Source: CBDUEF01 sp018063485 (GTDB lineage: Bacteria; Pseudomonadota; Alphaproteobacteria; Rhodobacterales; Rhodobacteraceae). From it: a stretch of 39,586 nucleotides of DNA. Both the position numbers and the translations under genes were made by a program. Shown here piece after piece: positions 24,918 through 32,743 of this stretch (positions within the stretch are counted from its first letter, which is position 1; each line of letters begins with the position of its first letter). The notes under the pieces are model-generated. The model had not been told where the DNA came from and did not search any database. It saw nothing but the letters and a program-made list of their open reading frames with translations. The stretch spans positions 1 to 39,586 of the forward strand of contig JBAOID010000029.1 in assembly GCA_037045435.1 (NCBI GenBank), in the 5' to 3' direction.

Positions 24918-25709
24918 ATGACCAGAATCGACGAGACGTTCGCACGGCTGCGCAAGGCCGACAAAAAAGCCTTTGTGGCCTATATCATGGCGGGCGATCC
25001 AGATGTGGCGGCGTCTTTTGCGGTGATGGAGGGCCTGCCGGCGGCCGGCGTGGATATCATCGAGTTGGGTTTGCCGTTTACCGATCCGATGGCCGATGGT
25101 CCGACGATCCAACTTGCCGGGCAGCGTGCGCTTGAAGCGGGGATGACGCTGGACAAAACCTTGCAAATGGTGCGCGATTTCCGCAAAGGTGATGCCACCA
25201 CCCCGATCGTGTTGATGGGCTATTACAACCCGATCTATTCGCGCGGCGTCGACACTTTCCTTGTGCAGGCAACCGAAGCCGGGATTGACGGGTTGATCAT
25301 CGTCGATCTTCCGCCCGAGGAAGATGCAGAGCTCTGTCTGCCCGCCCAAGCCGCTGGCCTCAACTTCATCCGCCTTGCCACCCCCACCACCGACGCCAAA
25401 CGCTTGCCGAAAGTGCTGCAAAATACCTCGGGATTTGTCTATTACGTCTCGGTTACCGGCATCACCGGGGCGGCGGCGGCCCAGGCGGGCGAGGTTGGCC
25501 CCGAAGTTGCCCGTATCAAGCGCTCTACCGATCTGCCTGTCATTGTCGGCTTTGGCATAAACACCCCCGAGGCGGCAAAAACCATCGCAAACGTGGCCGA
25601 TGGCTGCGTGGTGGGGTCGGCCATTGTGGGCCAGATCGCCGCTGGAAAATCCACGGCTGAAGTGTTGTCCTTTGTGGCCTCCCTCGCCAAGGGGGCCCAT
25701 TCTGCCTGA
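24918..25709 (+). CDS. trpA: Tryptophan synthase alpha subunit
   Basis: This 263-residue TIM-barrel protein splits indole-3-glycerol phosphate to indole and glyceraldehyde 3-phosphate, the last step of tryptophan synthesis with TrpB. Start ATG 24918 (MTRIDETFARLRKADKKAF) matches the family; an upstream in-frame ATG at 24885 is less suitable. Both catalytic acids are present: Glu49 (VDIIELGLPF) and Asp60 (TDPMADGPTIQ). Further signatures are PIVLMGYYNPI, GLIIVDLPPEE, FVYYVSVTGITGA and the phosphate loop GFGINTPE. The gene stands alone: trpB is not adjacent, and the inverted repeats on both sides mark its unit. Confidence 0.96.
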   Translation: MTRIDETFARLRKADKKAFVAYIMAGDPDVAASFAVMEGLPAAGVDIIELGLPFTDPMADGPTIQLAGQRALEAGMTLDKTLQMVRDFRKGDATTPIVLMGYYNPIYSRGVDTFLVQATEAGIDGLIIVDLPPEEDAELCLPAQAAGLNFIRLATPTTDAKRLPKVLQNTSGFVYYVSVTGITGAAAAQAGEVGPEVARIKRSTDLPVIVGFGINTPEAAKTIANVADGCVVGSAIVGQIAAGKSTAEVLSFVASLAKGAHSA

Positions 25710-25717
25710 TCTGTGCC

Positions 25718-25740
25718 TTTCATCTGTCTGAAAAATATCC
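25718..25740 (-). repeat. Copy 2 of the inverted repeat pair flanking trpA
   Basis: This is the reverse complement of 24825-24847 with one base different (a for g). It begins nine bases after the trpA stop. Confidence 0.6.
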
Positions 25741-25749
25741 CACGGGGGT

Positions 25750-25770
25750 GCGGGGGTGTGAAACCCCCGC
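25750..25770. terminator. GC-rich hairpin after trpA
   Basis: Perfect 8-base arms gcgggggt (25750-25757) and acccccgc (25763-25770) enclose a five-base loop. It may end trpA transcription, although no T-tract follows. Confidence 0.5.
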
Positions 25771-25882
25771 TTGCCTGCGGCGGCAACATGCGCCACGGTC
25801 TGTCAAGAAGGGAGCGTGCCTGACCGATGGTTCTCTCAACCGACCTGACACCGCGGCAATTATGCGCTTGCCTTGATTGGGG

Positions 25883-25909
25883 AAATTGGCAATAGGAAAT
25901 AACCAATTT
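25883..25909. promoter_or_regulatory. Inverted repeat before the lactate-dehydrogenase-type gene (possible operator)
   Basis: Arms aaattgg and ccaattt are separated by 13 bases, 17 bases before the start codon. The half-sites resemble those of PdhR/LldR-type GntR regulators (AATTGG...CCAATT), but the spacing is longer than usual, so this is a weak suggestion. Confidence 0.3.
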
Positions 25910-25925
25910 CAGCTTTGGGCGCGCC

Positions 25926-27090
25926 ATGACCGTGATCACCACCATCGACGACCTGAAAAAGATCTACGCCCGGCGCACGCCGAAGATGTTCTATGATTAT
26001 TGCGAAAGCGGCTCTTACACCGAGCAGACCTTTCGCGAGAACACATCGGATTTCGCTAAAATCCGCCTGCGTCAAAGGGTTGCCCGCGATCTGACCGGGC
26101 GGACGAGCGAAACCACCATGATCGGGGAAAAGGTGGCAATGCCGGTGGCACTGGCGCCGGTAGGCTCCACCGGCATGCAGAGCCCCGATGGTGAGATCAA
26201 AGCGGCACGCGCGGCGGCGGCTTTTGGCGTACCCTTCACCTTGTCCACCATGTCGGTTTGCTCGATCGAGGATGTGGCCGAGCACTCGCCTACGCCGTTC
26301 TGGTTTCAGCTTTATGTGATGAAAGACGAGGAATTCGTCGATGCGATCATCGAGCGGGCACGGGCGGCCAGATGCTCGGCGCTGGTACTGACGCTGGATC
26401 TGCAAATTCTGGGGCAGCGGCACAAGGATTTGAAGAACGGGCTGACCACGCCACCGCGATTGACCTTGCCCAATATCGTCGACATGATGCTGAAGCCGCG
26501 CTGGTCTTTGGGCATGCTCGCCACGCCACGCCGGACCTTCCGCAATATTGTGGGCCATGCCAAGGGTGTGACTGATCTGGCCAATCTGACGGCCTGGACC
26601 AATGAACAATTCGACCCATTGCTGACTTGGGACAAGGTGCGCCGGATCAAGGATCAATGGGGCGGCAAGCTGATCCTCAAGGGAATTCTGGATGCCGAGG
26701 ATGCCCGCATGGCCGCCGATGTGGGCGCCGATGCGATGATCGTGTCGAACCATGGCGGGCGGCAGTTGGATGGGGCGATCTCGTCGATCCGCATGCTGCC
26801 TTCGATCGTCAAGGCGGTGGGCGATCAGACCGAGATTTATCTCGACTTCTGGCATCCGCTCGGGCCAGGACGTCTTGAAGGCACTGGCTTTGGGCGCGAA
26901 ATCCACCTTTATCGGGCGCAGCTATATCTATGGGTTGGGGGCTGCAGGCCAGGCGGGTGTGACCAAGGCGCTGGAGGTGATCCATAAAGAGCTGGACGTT
27001 TCGATGGCGCTTTGCGGCGTGCAAAAGGCACGCGATCTGTCGCGCGAGCATGTGCTGGTGCCATCGGATTTTGAGGGCGAATGGGTTTAG
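25926..27090 (+). pseudogene. lldD: FMN-dependent alpha-hydroxy-acid dehydrogenase (L-lactate dehydrogenase type), one frameshift
   Basis: The TIM-barrel FMN enzyme starts MTVITTIDDLKKIYARRTPKMFYDYCESGSYTE. It has MPVALAPVGSTGM, FTLSTMSVCSIEDVAE, PFWFQLYVMKD, a lysine in GGKLILKGIL and the active-site VSNHGGRQLDG. At about 26856 the expected EIYLDGGIRSGQDVLKAL is replaced by EIYLDFWHPLG. The next frame continues SGQDVLKALALGAKSTFIGR and ends at 27090. The change combines one extra base with substitutions in the FMN-phosphate-binding GG motif, so it is less easily called a sequencing slip. It normally oxidises L-lactate to pyruvate at the membrane. Its stop overlaps the convergent transporter stop. 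Confidence 0.88.
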
Positions 27091-28224
27091 GAATTTCGCC
27101 GCAAGACGCGGCTTAATATCGGGATGAATGCCAGCATCAGTGCCGCCAGCACAAAGGCAAAGCGCAGGCCCGCATGTCCGGCGATAAAGCCAAACATCGG
27201 CGGGCCGAAGAAATAGCCGAAATAGCCGATCAATGTGGCGCGGGCGACGGCGCGGGCGCGGGCCTTGGGGTCGGCTCTTTGGCCCACCAGCGAAAATGCG
27301 GTGGGCGCGATCACCGATGAGCCAATGCCCATCACCACAAAACCCGCATAGGCCATGATGGGGCTGATGGCGAGTGCTGCCGTCATCGCGCCAAGGGCCG
27401 AGATGACCGCGCCGCCCAGCAGCAGCCGCTCAGCCGATGCCCGTAGCGCCAGCCCCTGCCCGAACAGCCGCGAGATGCCCATGGTGATCGCCATAATCGC
27501 GGGCCCCATCGCGCCATGCGCGGGCGATCCGCCAAGGGTTTTCTCGATGTGCAGCGCCGACCAGTTTTCTGCGGCGTTCTCGGTCAGGAAGGCGATGAAC
27601 ACCATCCCGCCGCCGATCAATGGCACGAGGCCAAGGCCAGAGCCGCCGCCACTGGGTTTGCTCAACCCCTCGATTCGGCCATCGGATTTCATAACTGCAC
27701 AGGGCCAGCACCAGCGCCACGCTGGCCATCAGCGCAAACACCACCGGCGGGCCATAGCCATTGTCGCGCAAAATGCCGGTGCAGATAGCGCCCCCGGCAT
27801 AGCCAAAGGAATAGGCGGCATGGCACAGATTTATCATCGGCGGGCCACGGTTTTCCAGATCGGCTACGCGGGCGTTCATCAACACATCGGTCAGCCCGGT
27901 GCCTGCCCCTGCCGCCAGCATGGCGACGGGAAAGAGCCAGACCGATGTCATCTGCCCCGGCAACACAAAACCCGCGCACATCAGCACCGAGGCGACCGGC
28001 AGCGCCACCCGCCCAAAAGCCACTCCCGCCGCAGGCGCGATCAGCATCGACAACACCGCCGCAATCGGGGTGAGAAACATCAACAACCCCAGCCGGGATT
28101 CGTCCACGCCGAGCATTGTCTTGATATCGGGCAGATCGGCGGCAAAGGTGCCCCACAAGATGCCCATGGCCGCAAAAACCGCCAAGGCGGGCCGGGCACG
28201 GGTGAGGAGAGCGAAAATGGGCAT
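27087..28224 (-). pseudogene. MFS transporter, one frameshift in the central loop
   Basis: The N-terminal half (from 28224, MPIFALLTRARPALAVFAAMGILWGTFAADLPDIK) has six hydrophobic segments, including GLLMFLTPIAAVLSMLIAPAAG, VWLFPVAMLAAGAGTGLTDVLMNARV and VVFALMASVALVLALC. The C-terminal half (LGLVPLIGGGMVFIAFLTENAAENWSALH, VVMGIGSSVIAPTAFSLVG, LIGYFGYFFGPPMFGFIAG) lies in another frame. The switch is near 27690, in the cytoplasmic loop between helices 6 and 7 (SYEIRWPNR versus MKSDGRIEGL). The sequence resembles bacterial MFS proteins of the FucP/YbjJ-like kind with an N-glycosylation-like WSALH motif. The substrate is unknown. Confidence 0.8.
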
Positions 28225-28483
28225 GGCACCGGTTGGAACAAGGTCTACCGCCCGGTAATGTCCTATTCTTGGAATGGGGTCAAATAGCCGTTGCCTGCCA
28301 CGCCTTGCGCGCGACGCGCTCTTTGCAGGCTTTTGCTCAACCCGCCTGAGAGATGCGGACCTTCGGTTCCGCCATGGGCCGCGGTGCCAGTTTCCACTTC
28401 CCTTGCCGCCGAATCCTCGCTATAGCCCCCCGGTCGCGCCATGCACCCTTGGAGGATGGCGGATTTATATATGGAGAATGACT

Positions 28484-29089
28484 ATGGCACGCGAGATCCC
28501 GGATCTTCAGGCTGTGGTGCGGACGGGGACAGGCAAGGGGGCCGCCCGTCAAGCTCGTCGTGAGGGCAACGTACCCGGCATCATCTATGGCGGCGGCAAG
28601 GATCCGCAGCCGATCAATCTGAATTACAACATTCTGCTCAAGCGTTTGCGCGCTGGCCGCTTCCTGTCAACCCTGTTCAACCTCAAGGTTGAAGGGCAAA
28701 AGGACATCCACGTCGTTTGCCGTGGTGTGCAGCGCGATGTTGTCAAAGACCTGCCGACGCATGTGGATTTCATGCGCCTAGCCGATGACAGCCGCCTGAG
28801 CCTGTTCATCCACGTCAATTTCGTAAATCACGAAGCAAGCCCTGGCCTCAAGCGCGGCGGTGTGCTGACCGTGGTGCGCAATGATGTGGAACTGGATGTT
28901 CTGGCGTCCGATATTCCTGATCACATCACGGTGGACCTGACCGGCAAGCAAATCGGCGATGTGATCCACATTGACGATGTGACTCTGCCCGCAGGCGTCA
29001 AGGCAACCATTGCCCGTAACTTCGTGATCGCCAATGTCGGCACCCCTGCCGGCTTTATTGATGAAGCGGAAGCGGTTGAGGCCGAATAG
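28484..29089 (+). CDS. rplY: 50S ribosomal protein L25/general stress protein Ctc
   Basis: This 201-residue L25 of the long Ctc type has an N-terminal 5S-rRNA-binding domain (MAREIPDLQAVVRTGTGKGAARQARREGNVPGIIYG, about 1-95) and a C-terminal beta domain (LFIHVNFVNHEASPGLKRGG, VDLTGKQIGDVIHIDDVTLPAGV). It binds 5S rRNA in the large subunit. ATG 28484 follows TGGAG at good distance; ATG 28478 in the same frame is too close. A strong terminator follows. The frame is intact. Confidence 0.96.
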   Translation: MAREIPDLQAVVRTGTGKGAARQARREGNVPGIIYGGGKDPQPINLNYNILLKRLRAGRFLSTLFNLKVEGQKDIHVVCRGVQRDVVKDLPTHVDFMRLADDSRLSLFIHVNFVNHEASPGLKRGGVLTVVRNDVELDVLASDIPDHITVDLTGKQIGDVIHIDDVTLPAGVKATIARNFVIANVGTPAGFIDEAEAVEAE

Positions 29090-29112
29090 GCCCTCGATTT
29101 CAGGCTCTCCAG

Positions 29113-29146
29113 AAAAAGGCGCAGCAGGTATTGCTGCGCCTTTTTT
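29113..29146. terminator. Bidirectional intrinsic terminator between rplY and the glycosyltransferase
   Basis: Arms aaaaaggcgcagca (29113-29126) and tgctgcgccttttt (29132-29145) pair perfectly around ggtat. A T-run follows on the plus strand and the A-run gives one on the minus strand. The hairpin serves both convergent genes; the glycosyltransferase stop touches it. Confidence 0.9.
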
Positions 29147-30135
29147 CATTGCGCCATTGCCATGAAGTGCCGAAAGCGCGGATCGTCCTTGGCGCAGCCC
29201 GCTGTCTTTTCGACAATGGCCCGGACATGGTCGGCGCAGCACAGCGCGTGCAGTCGGCTCACTTCGGGCAGGGCATGCAACTTTGCCAACTCAGCATCAA
29301 ATTGCGTGCTGTAGCGCAGGGCGGATGGATCAATTTCGTCCCCCGCCTCCGCCGCCTCGAAATAGCTGTCACGGTAGCGGTTTCCCAGCGCAACCGGTGA
29401 AGGTGTGCCTTCTTTCAGCCGATAAGTCTCAAGCGAGCGCAGCATGAAATGACTGATCTGCGCCACCTCATGCGATACCAGATGCGTGGGAAGCGTATTG
29501 GCCGCAGGAGCGTCGGGTGCCCAACCTGTCCAGGGCTTGCCGGCTGAATTCACCCAGATCAGGTTTTCATGGCCCTTGGCCGTTGCCTTGGCCATGTCAA
29601 ACCCGGCAGGGGCGTGTTCGAGGATGTTGGTGAAATATTTAGGCAAGCGAAACAAGGATTTGACAAAGCGCGAGCGTGGGTTTTTCTTTGGGCAGCACTG
29701 CAGAAACTGCCGATGCACCGGCACATCTGCATACTGGACGATGCCATTGGTGCCGAACACTTTCCAGTTGATTGCCATGCCCAGACAGTCCGGCTCTGTC
29801 AGATTGACCAGATCGCCGATTTTGCCCGCCCCACGGTGGATCACCAGAAACTCATCGACATCGCAGACCAGCACCCAATCGGCGCGGCGCACGGCGCGGT
29901 GATCCTTTGCCGCGCGCAGCTTGGCACGGGTGATCGGCTTGCCGGGTTTGATGTCATGGCGGATATGATGGACTTTGCCCGCCGCCTGCAAGGCATCCAG
30001 CAACGCGGGCGAGTGATCGGTGCAATTGTTGGTCACCGCCACAATATCGGTAAAGCCCAGCATCCGATACCAGGCCACCCATTCCAACAGGAACGCCCCT
30101 TCATTCCGCATTGAAGCCACAACGGTAACGCGCAT
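29146..30135 (-). CDS. Glycosyltransferase family 2-like protein
   Basis: This 329-residue protein starts MRVTVVASMRNEGAFLLEWVAWYRMLGFTDIVAVTNNCTDHS, typical of the Glyco_tranf_2_4 group (GT-A fold). The DxD-like site VCDVDEFLVIH is at about 90-100. Other segments are AINWKVFGTNGIVQY, RSRFVKSLFRLPKYF and the C-terminal helical part. It would transfer a sugar in the cytoplasm to an acceptor such as a surface polysaccharide; the substrate is not deducible. It is a single gene with a shared terminator at its 3' end. The start is supported by the conserved N-terminal strand rather than by a strong ribosome site. Confidence 0.85.
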   Translation of the reverse strand: MRVTVVASMRNEGAFLLEWVAWYRMLGFTDIVAVTNNCTDHSPALLDALQAAGKVHHIRHDIKPGKPITRAKLRAAKDHRAVRRADWVLVCDVDEFLVIHRGAGKIGDLVNLTEPDCLGMAINWKVFGTNGIVQYADVPVHRQFLQCCPKKNPRSRFVKSLFRLPKYFTNILEHAPAGFDMAKATAKGHENLIWVNSAGKPWTGWAPDAPAANTLPTHLVSHEVAQISHFMLRSLETYRLKEGTPSPVALGNRYRDSYFEAAEAGDEIDPSALRYSTQFDAELAKLHALPEVSRLHALCCADHVRAIVEKTAGCAKDDPRFRHFMAMAQ

Positions 30136-30491
30136 TCAATTCCCTGCCTGAGGACCGCAAACTGGCCTTGGGGATGGCGCAAGTCAAGTGCAGCGCGTTG
30201 GTGGCGCTGTGTCAGGCCGGCCGTCGAACAGGAGCGCATTGTCGGTAACTGCACCGCATCGCTTGGGGAATTGCCGAGCGGAACATGGAACGGTTTGCTC
30301 CGCCTCTGGCGCTTTACGCCCCAAGATCATGACCAGTGATGCCAGCATGGGTGCAATGAGCGAATTGTTCCAGGGCCTGAATTGATGCCAGGCTGCAAAG
30401 CTGACACTTTGCACCAGGACAGTCCCCACCTGTCTTGCATCAAATCCTTGCAGATGAAACACAGGGCAGGGCTGATCTTGGGGCGACTTTG
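30136..30491. other. Intergenic stretch (about 356 bases) between divergent genes
   Basis: This separates the minus-strand glycosyltransferase and the plus-strand pth, so both promoters should lie here. The small frames seen are not coding-like, and no operator, repeat or RNA gene is recognised. Confidence 0.45.
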
Positions 30492-31163
30492 ATGAAATTG
30501 ATTGTGGGCTTGGGCAATCCGGGCGCGAAATATGCGGGCAACCGGCACAATATCGGCTTTATGGCGGTGGACCGGATTGCCACCGATCATGGTTTCCCCC
30601 CTTGGAAGCGTGGTTTTCAGGGCTTGGTAAGCGAGGGGAAACTGGGTGCCGAGAAGGTGGTTCTGCTCAAGCCCGAAACCTTCATGAACCTGTCGGGCCA
30701 ATCCGTGGGCGAGGCTGCGCGGTTTTACAAGCTGACCCCGGCCGAGATCACCGTGCTGCATGACGAGCTGGATCTTGCTCCGGGCAAGGCCCGCGTCAAA
30801 CAGGGCGGAGGCCATGCCGGGCACAACGGGCTGCGCTCGATCCATGCCCATATTGGTGAGGCTTATGGCCGGGTGCGGCTGGGTATCGGCCATCCGGGGC
30901 ACAAGGATGCGGTGGCGGGTTATGTGCTGCATGATTTCGCCAAGGCGGATCAGGACTGGCTCGATGATCTTTTGCGCGGCATTTCGGACGGGGCGGTGGC
31001 TCTGGCCGAGGGCGACGGCGCGCGGTTCATGAACGCGGTGGCTTTGCGCGTGGTGCCACCCCGGTCATCGACCAAGGTTGACAAGCCGGCAAAGGAGAAA
31101 CCAGCCGAGCCTGCCCAACCAGAACCATCCGCGTTGCAAAAACTGATGGATCGGTTTCGCTAG
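30492..31163 (+). CDS. pth: Peptidyl-tRNA hydrolase
   Basis: This 223-residue enzyme releases tRNA from stalled peptidyl-tRNA. It starts MKLIVGLGNPGAKYAGNRHNIGF with catalytic His19 and Asn9. Other motifs are LLKPETFMNLSG, ITVLHDELDLAPGKARVKQGGGHAGHNGLRSI (catalytic Asp in HDE) and VRLGIGHPGHKDAVAGYVL. The C-terminus has an extra Lys/Pro/Glu tail (DKPAKEKPAEPAQPEPS) usual in Rhodobacteraceae. An upstream start at 30435 is rejected because the conserved start is at 30492. The frame is intact. Confidence 0.96.
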   Translation: MKLIVGLGNPGAKYAGNRHNIGFMAVDRIATDHGFPPWKRGFQGLVSEGKLGAEKVVLLKPETFMNLSGQSVGEAARFYKLTPAEITVLHDELDLAPGKARVKQGGGHAGHNGLRSIHAHIGEAYGRVRLGIGHPGHKDAVAGYVLHDFAKADQDWLDDLLRGISDGAVALAEGDGARFMNAVALRVVPPRSSTKVDKPAKEKPAEPAQPEPSALQKLMDRFR

Positions 31164-31209
31164 CCTTCCTTGGCGTCACAGCCCAGCGGCAGGGCTTTAA
31201 GGCAGGTCT

Positions 31210-31590
31210 CTAGCCCTTTGCCATTGCCAAAAGCCACGCCTGTGCCGCCGCGTTCAGCCGGTAGTGCCCGCTGATCGGGGCGGCGAACAGCATGTCCTCT
31301 TCCTGCGCCCCGCGCCCGATGGTGTGCAGCGCCAAGGGATATGCGCCGCCCGCGGCCATCTTGTCGCTCAATATCCCGCTATGCGGCAGGTTTTGCGGCA
31401 GCATCCAACTCACCACATCGGTGCAAACCCCGCGTGACGGGTCGATATCGCCCCCCGGAAAGACCATGGAAACATAGGCCGGATCATAGATCACCGTCAC
31501 CTCCACCTGAGTGCGGGCGGGGGTGATCAGTTGCGCGGGCTCGCCCGCAAAGGCGGGGAAGGCGAACAGGATCAGGGCAAGAGCTTTCAT
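31210..31590 (-). pseudogene. DUF1287-family secreted protein with an internal in-frame deletion
   Basis: The gene starts MKALALILFAFPAFAGEPA, a signal peptide, at ATG 31590. The mature part has ARTQVEVTVIYDPAYVSMVFPGGDIDPSRGVCTDVV and then jumps directly to SWMLPQNLPHSGILSDKM, ALHTIGRGAQEEDMLFAAPISGHYRLN. DUF1287 proteins usually have about 60 more residues between the CTDVV block and the (D)IVxWxLPxNLPHxGI block. The reading frame is open for 126 codons, but the core is missing, so it is probably not functional. Family length is recalled, not searched. Confidence 0.7.
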
Positions 31591-31683
31591 TCCGCCAATC
31601 TGGCGCAAACCTTTCTGCCCTGCGAGAGGGCGCGGCCACAACGGCACCTTTCCGCCGCCCCGGCTTTGCGCTAAAAGCCCGGC

Positions 31684-32743
31684 ATGGCCATCACCCTCAC
31701 CTCGTTAACCGATCTTGCCGCGCATGGCTTTGATGACATCATCGACGCCCGCGCGCCCGCCGAATATGCCGAGGATCACCTGCCGGGGGCCATCAGCCTG
31801 CCGGTTCTGGATGACGCCCAACGCGCCGAGGTTGGCACCATCTACAAACAGGTGAATCCGTTTTCCGCCCGCAAGATCGGGGCGGCGCTGGTGGCGGCCA
31901 ATGTCTCGCGGCACCTGTTGGGGCCGCTGGCCGACAAGCCGGGGGGCTGGCGGCCGCTGGTCTATTGCTGGCGCGGCGGGCAACGCTCGGGGTCGTTTGC
32001 GACGATCCTGTCGCAGGTTGGGTGGCGGGTGGAAACCATCGCGGGCGGCTACAAGGCCTGGCGCGCGCTGGTGGTAAAGGCGCTTTATGACACGCCGTTC
32101 CCGGCTCCGGTGGTGATTCTGGCGGGCAATACCGGATCGGCGAAAACCGCGGTGTTGAACCTGCTGCCCGCGCGCGGTGTGCAGGTGATTGACCTAGAGG
32201 GTCTGGCCAATCATCGCGGTTCGCTTTTTGGGGCGATGGGGCCGCAGCCGTCGCAAAAGGCCTTTGATTGCGCCTTGGCGATGAAGATTGCAGCACTTGA
32301 CCCGACCCGCCCGGTGGTGATCGAGGCGGAAAGCTCGAAAGTGGGCGAGTGCCGCCTGCCGCCCGAGATCTGGAAAGCGATGCGCGCTGCCCCGCGCCTG
32401 ACCATCGCTGCGCCTCGCGCTGCCCGTGCCGAATACCTGACCCGCGCCTATGCCGATATGATCGCTGATATCGCGCGTCTGACCGGGGTGATCAACCAGT
32501 TGCGCCCGCAACACCCGGTAGAGCGCATCGACGACTGGCTGGCGCTGACGAAGGCCCGCGATTTTGCGACTTTGGCTTTGGGCCTGATGGAACATCACTA
32601 CGATCCGCGCTATGAAAAGCACCGGGAACGGGCGGCAGCAGGGCGGCACCGATCTGCCGACCGAAGGGCTGATGCCTGCCGATCTGGAAGCGCTCGCCGA
32701 CCGGGTGGTGCAACAGGTGCAAGGGCTGGTTACAGCACCGTAA
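31684..32743 (+). pseudogene. mnmH: tRNA 2-selenouridine synthase (MnmH/SelU), late frameshift
   Basis: The N-terminal rhodanese domain has DIIDARAPAEYAEDHLPGAISLPV, and CWRGGQRSG with the catalytic Cys at about residue 97. The C-terminal P-loop domain has VVILAGNTGSAKTAVLNLL, IDLEGLANHRGS and VIEAESSKVGE. After YDPRYEKHRE the frame shifts near 32630. The next frame gives GGTDLPTEGLMPADLEALADRVVQQVQGLVTAP and a stop at 32741-32743, a natural family ending. Only about 35 final residues are affected. The enzyme replaces sulfur by selenium in the wobble base of some tRNAs, using selenophosphate from SelD, which is encoded convergently next door. Confidence 0.88.

Noticed and set aside
25883..25909. 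True PdhR/LldR box before lldD
   Set aside because: The half-sites fit, but the 13-base spacing is too long for the known box, so it is kept only as a weak inverted repeat.
30184..30462. Possible small gene on the minus strand upstream of pth
   Set aside because: No ribosome site, no homologous motif, and it occupies the shared promoter region of two divergent genes.
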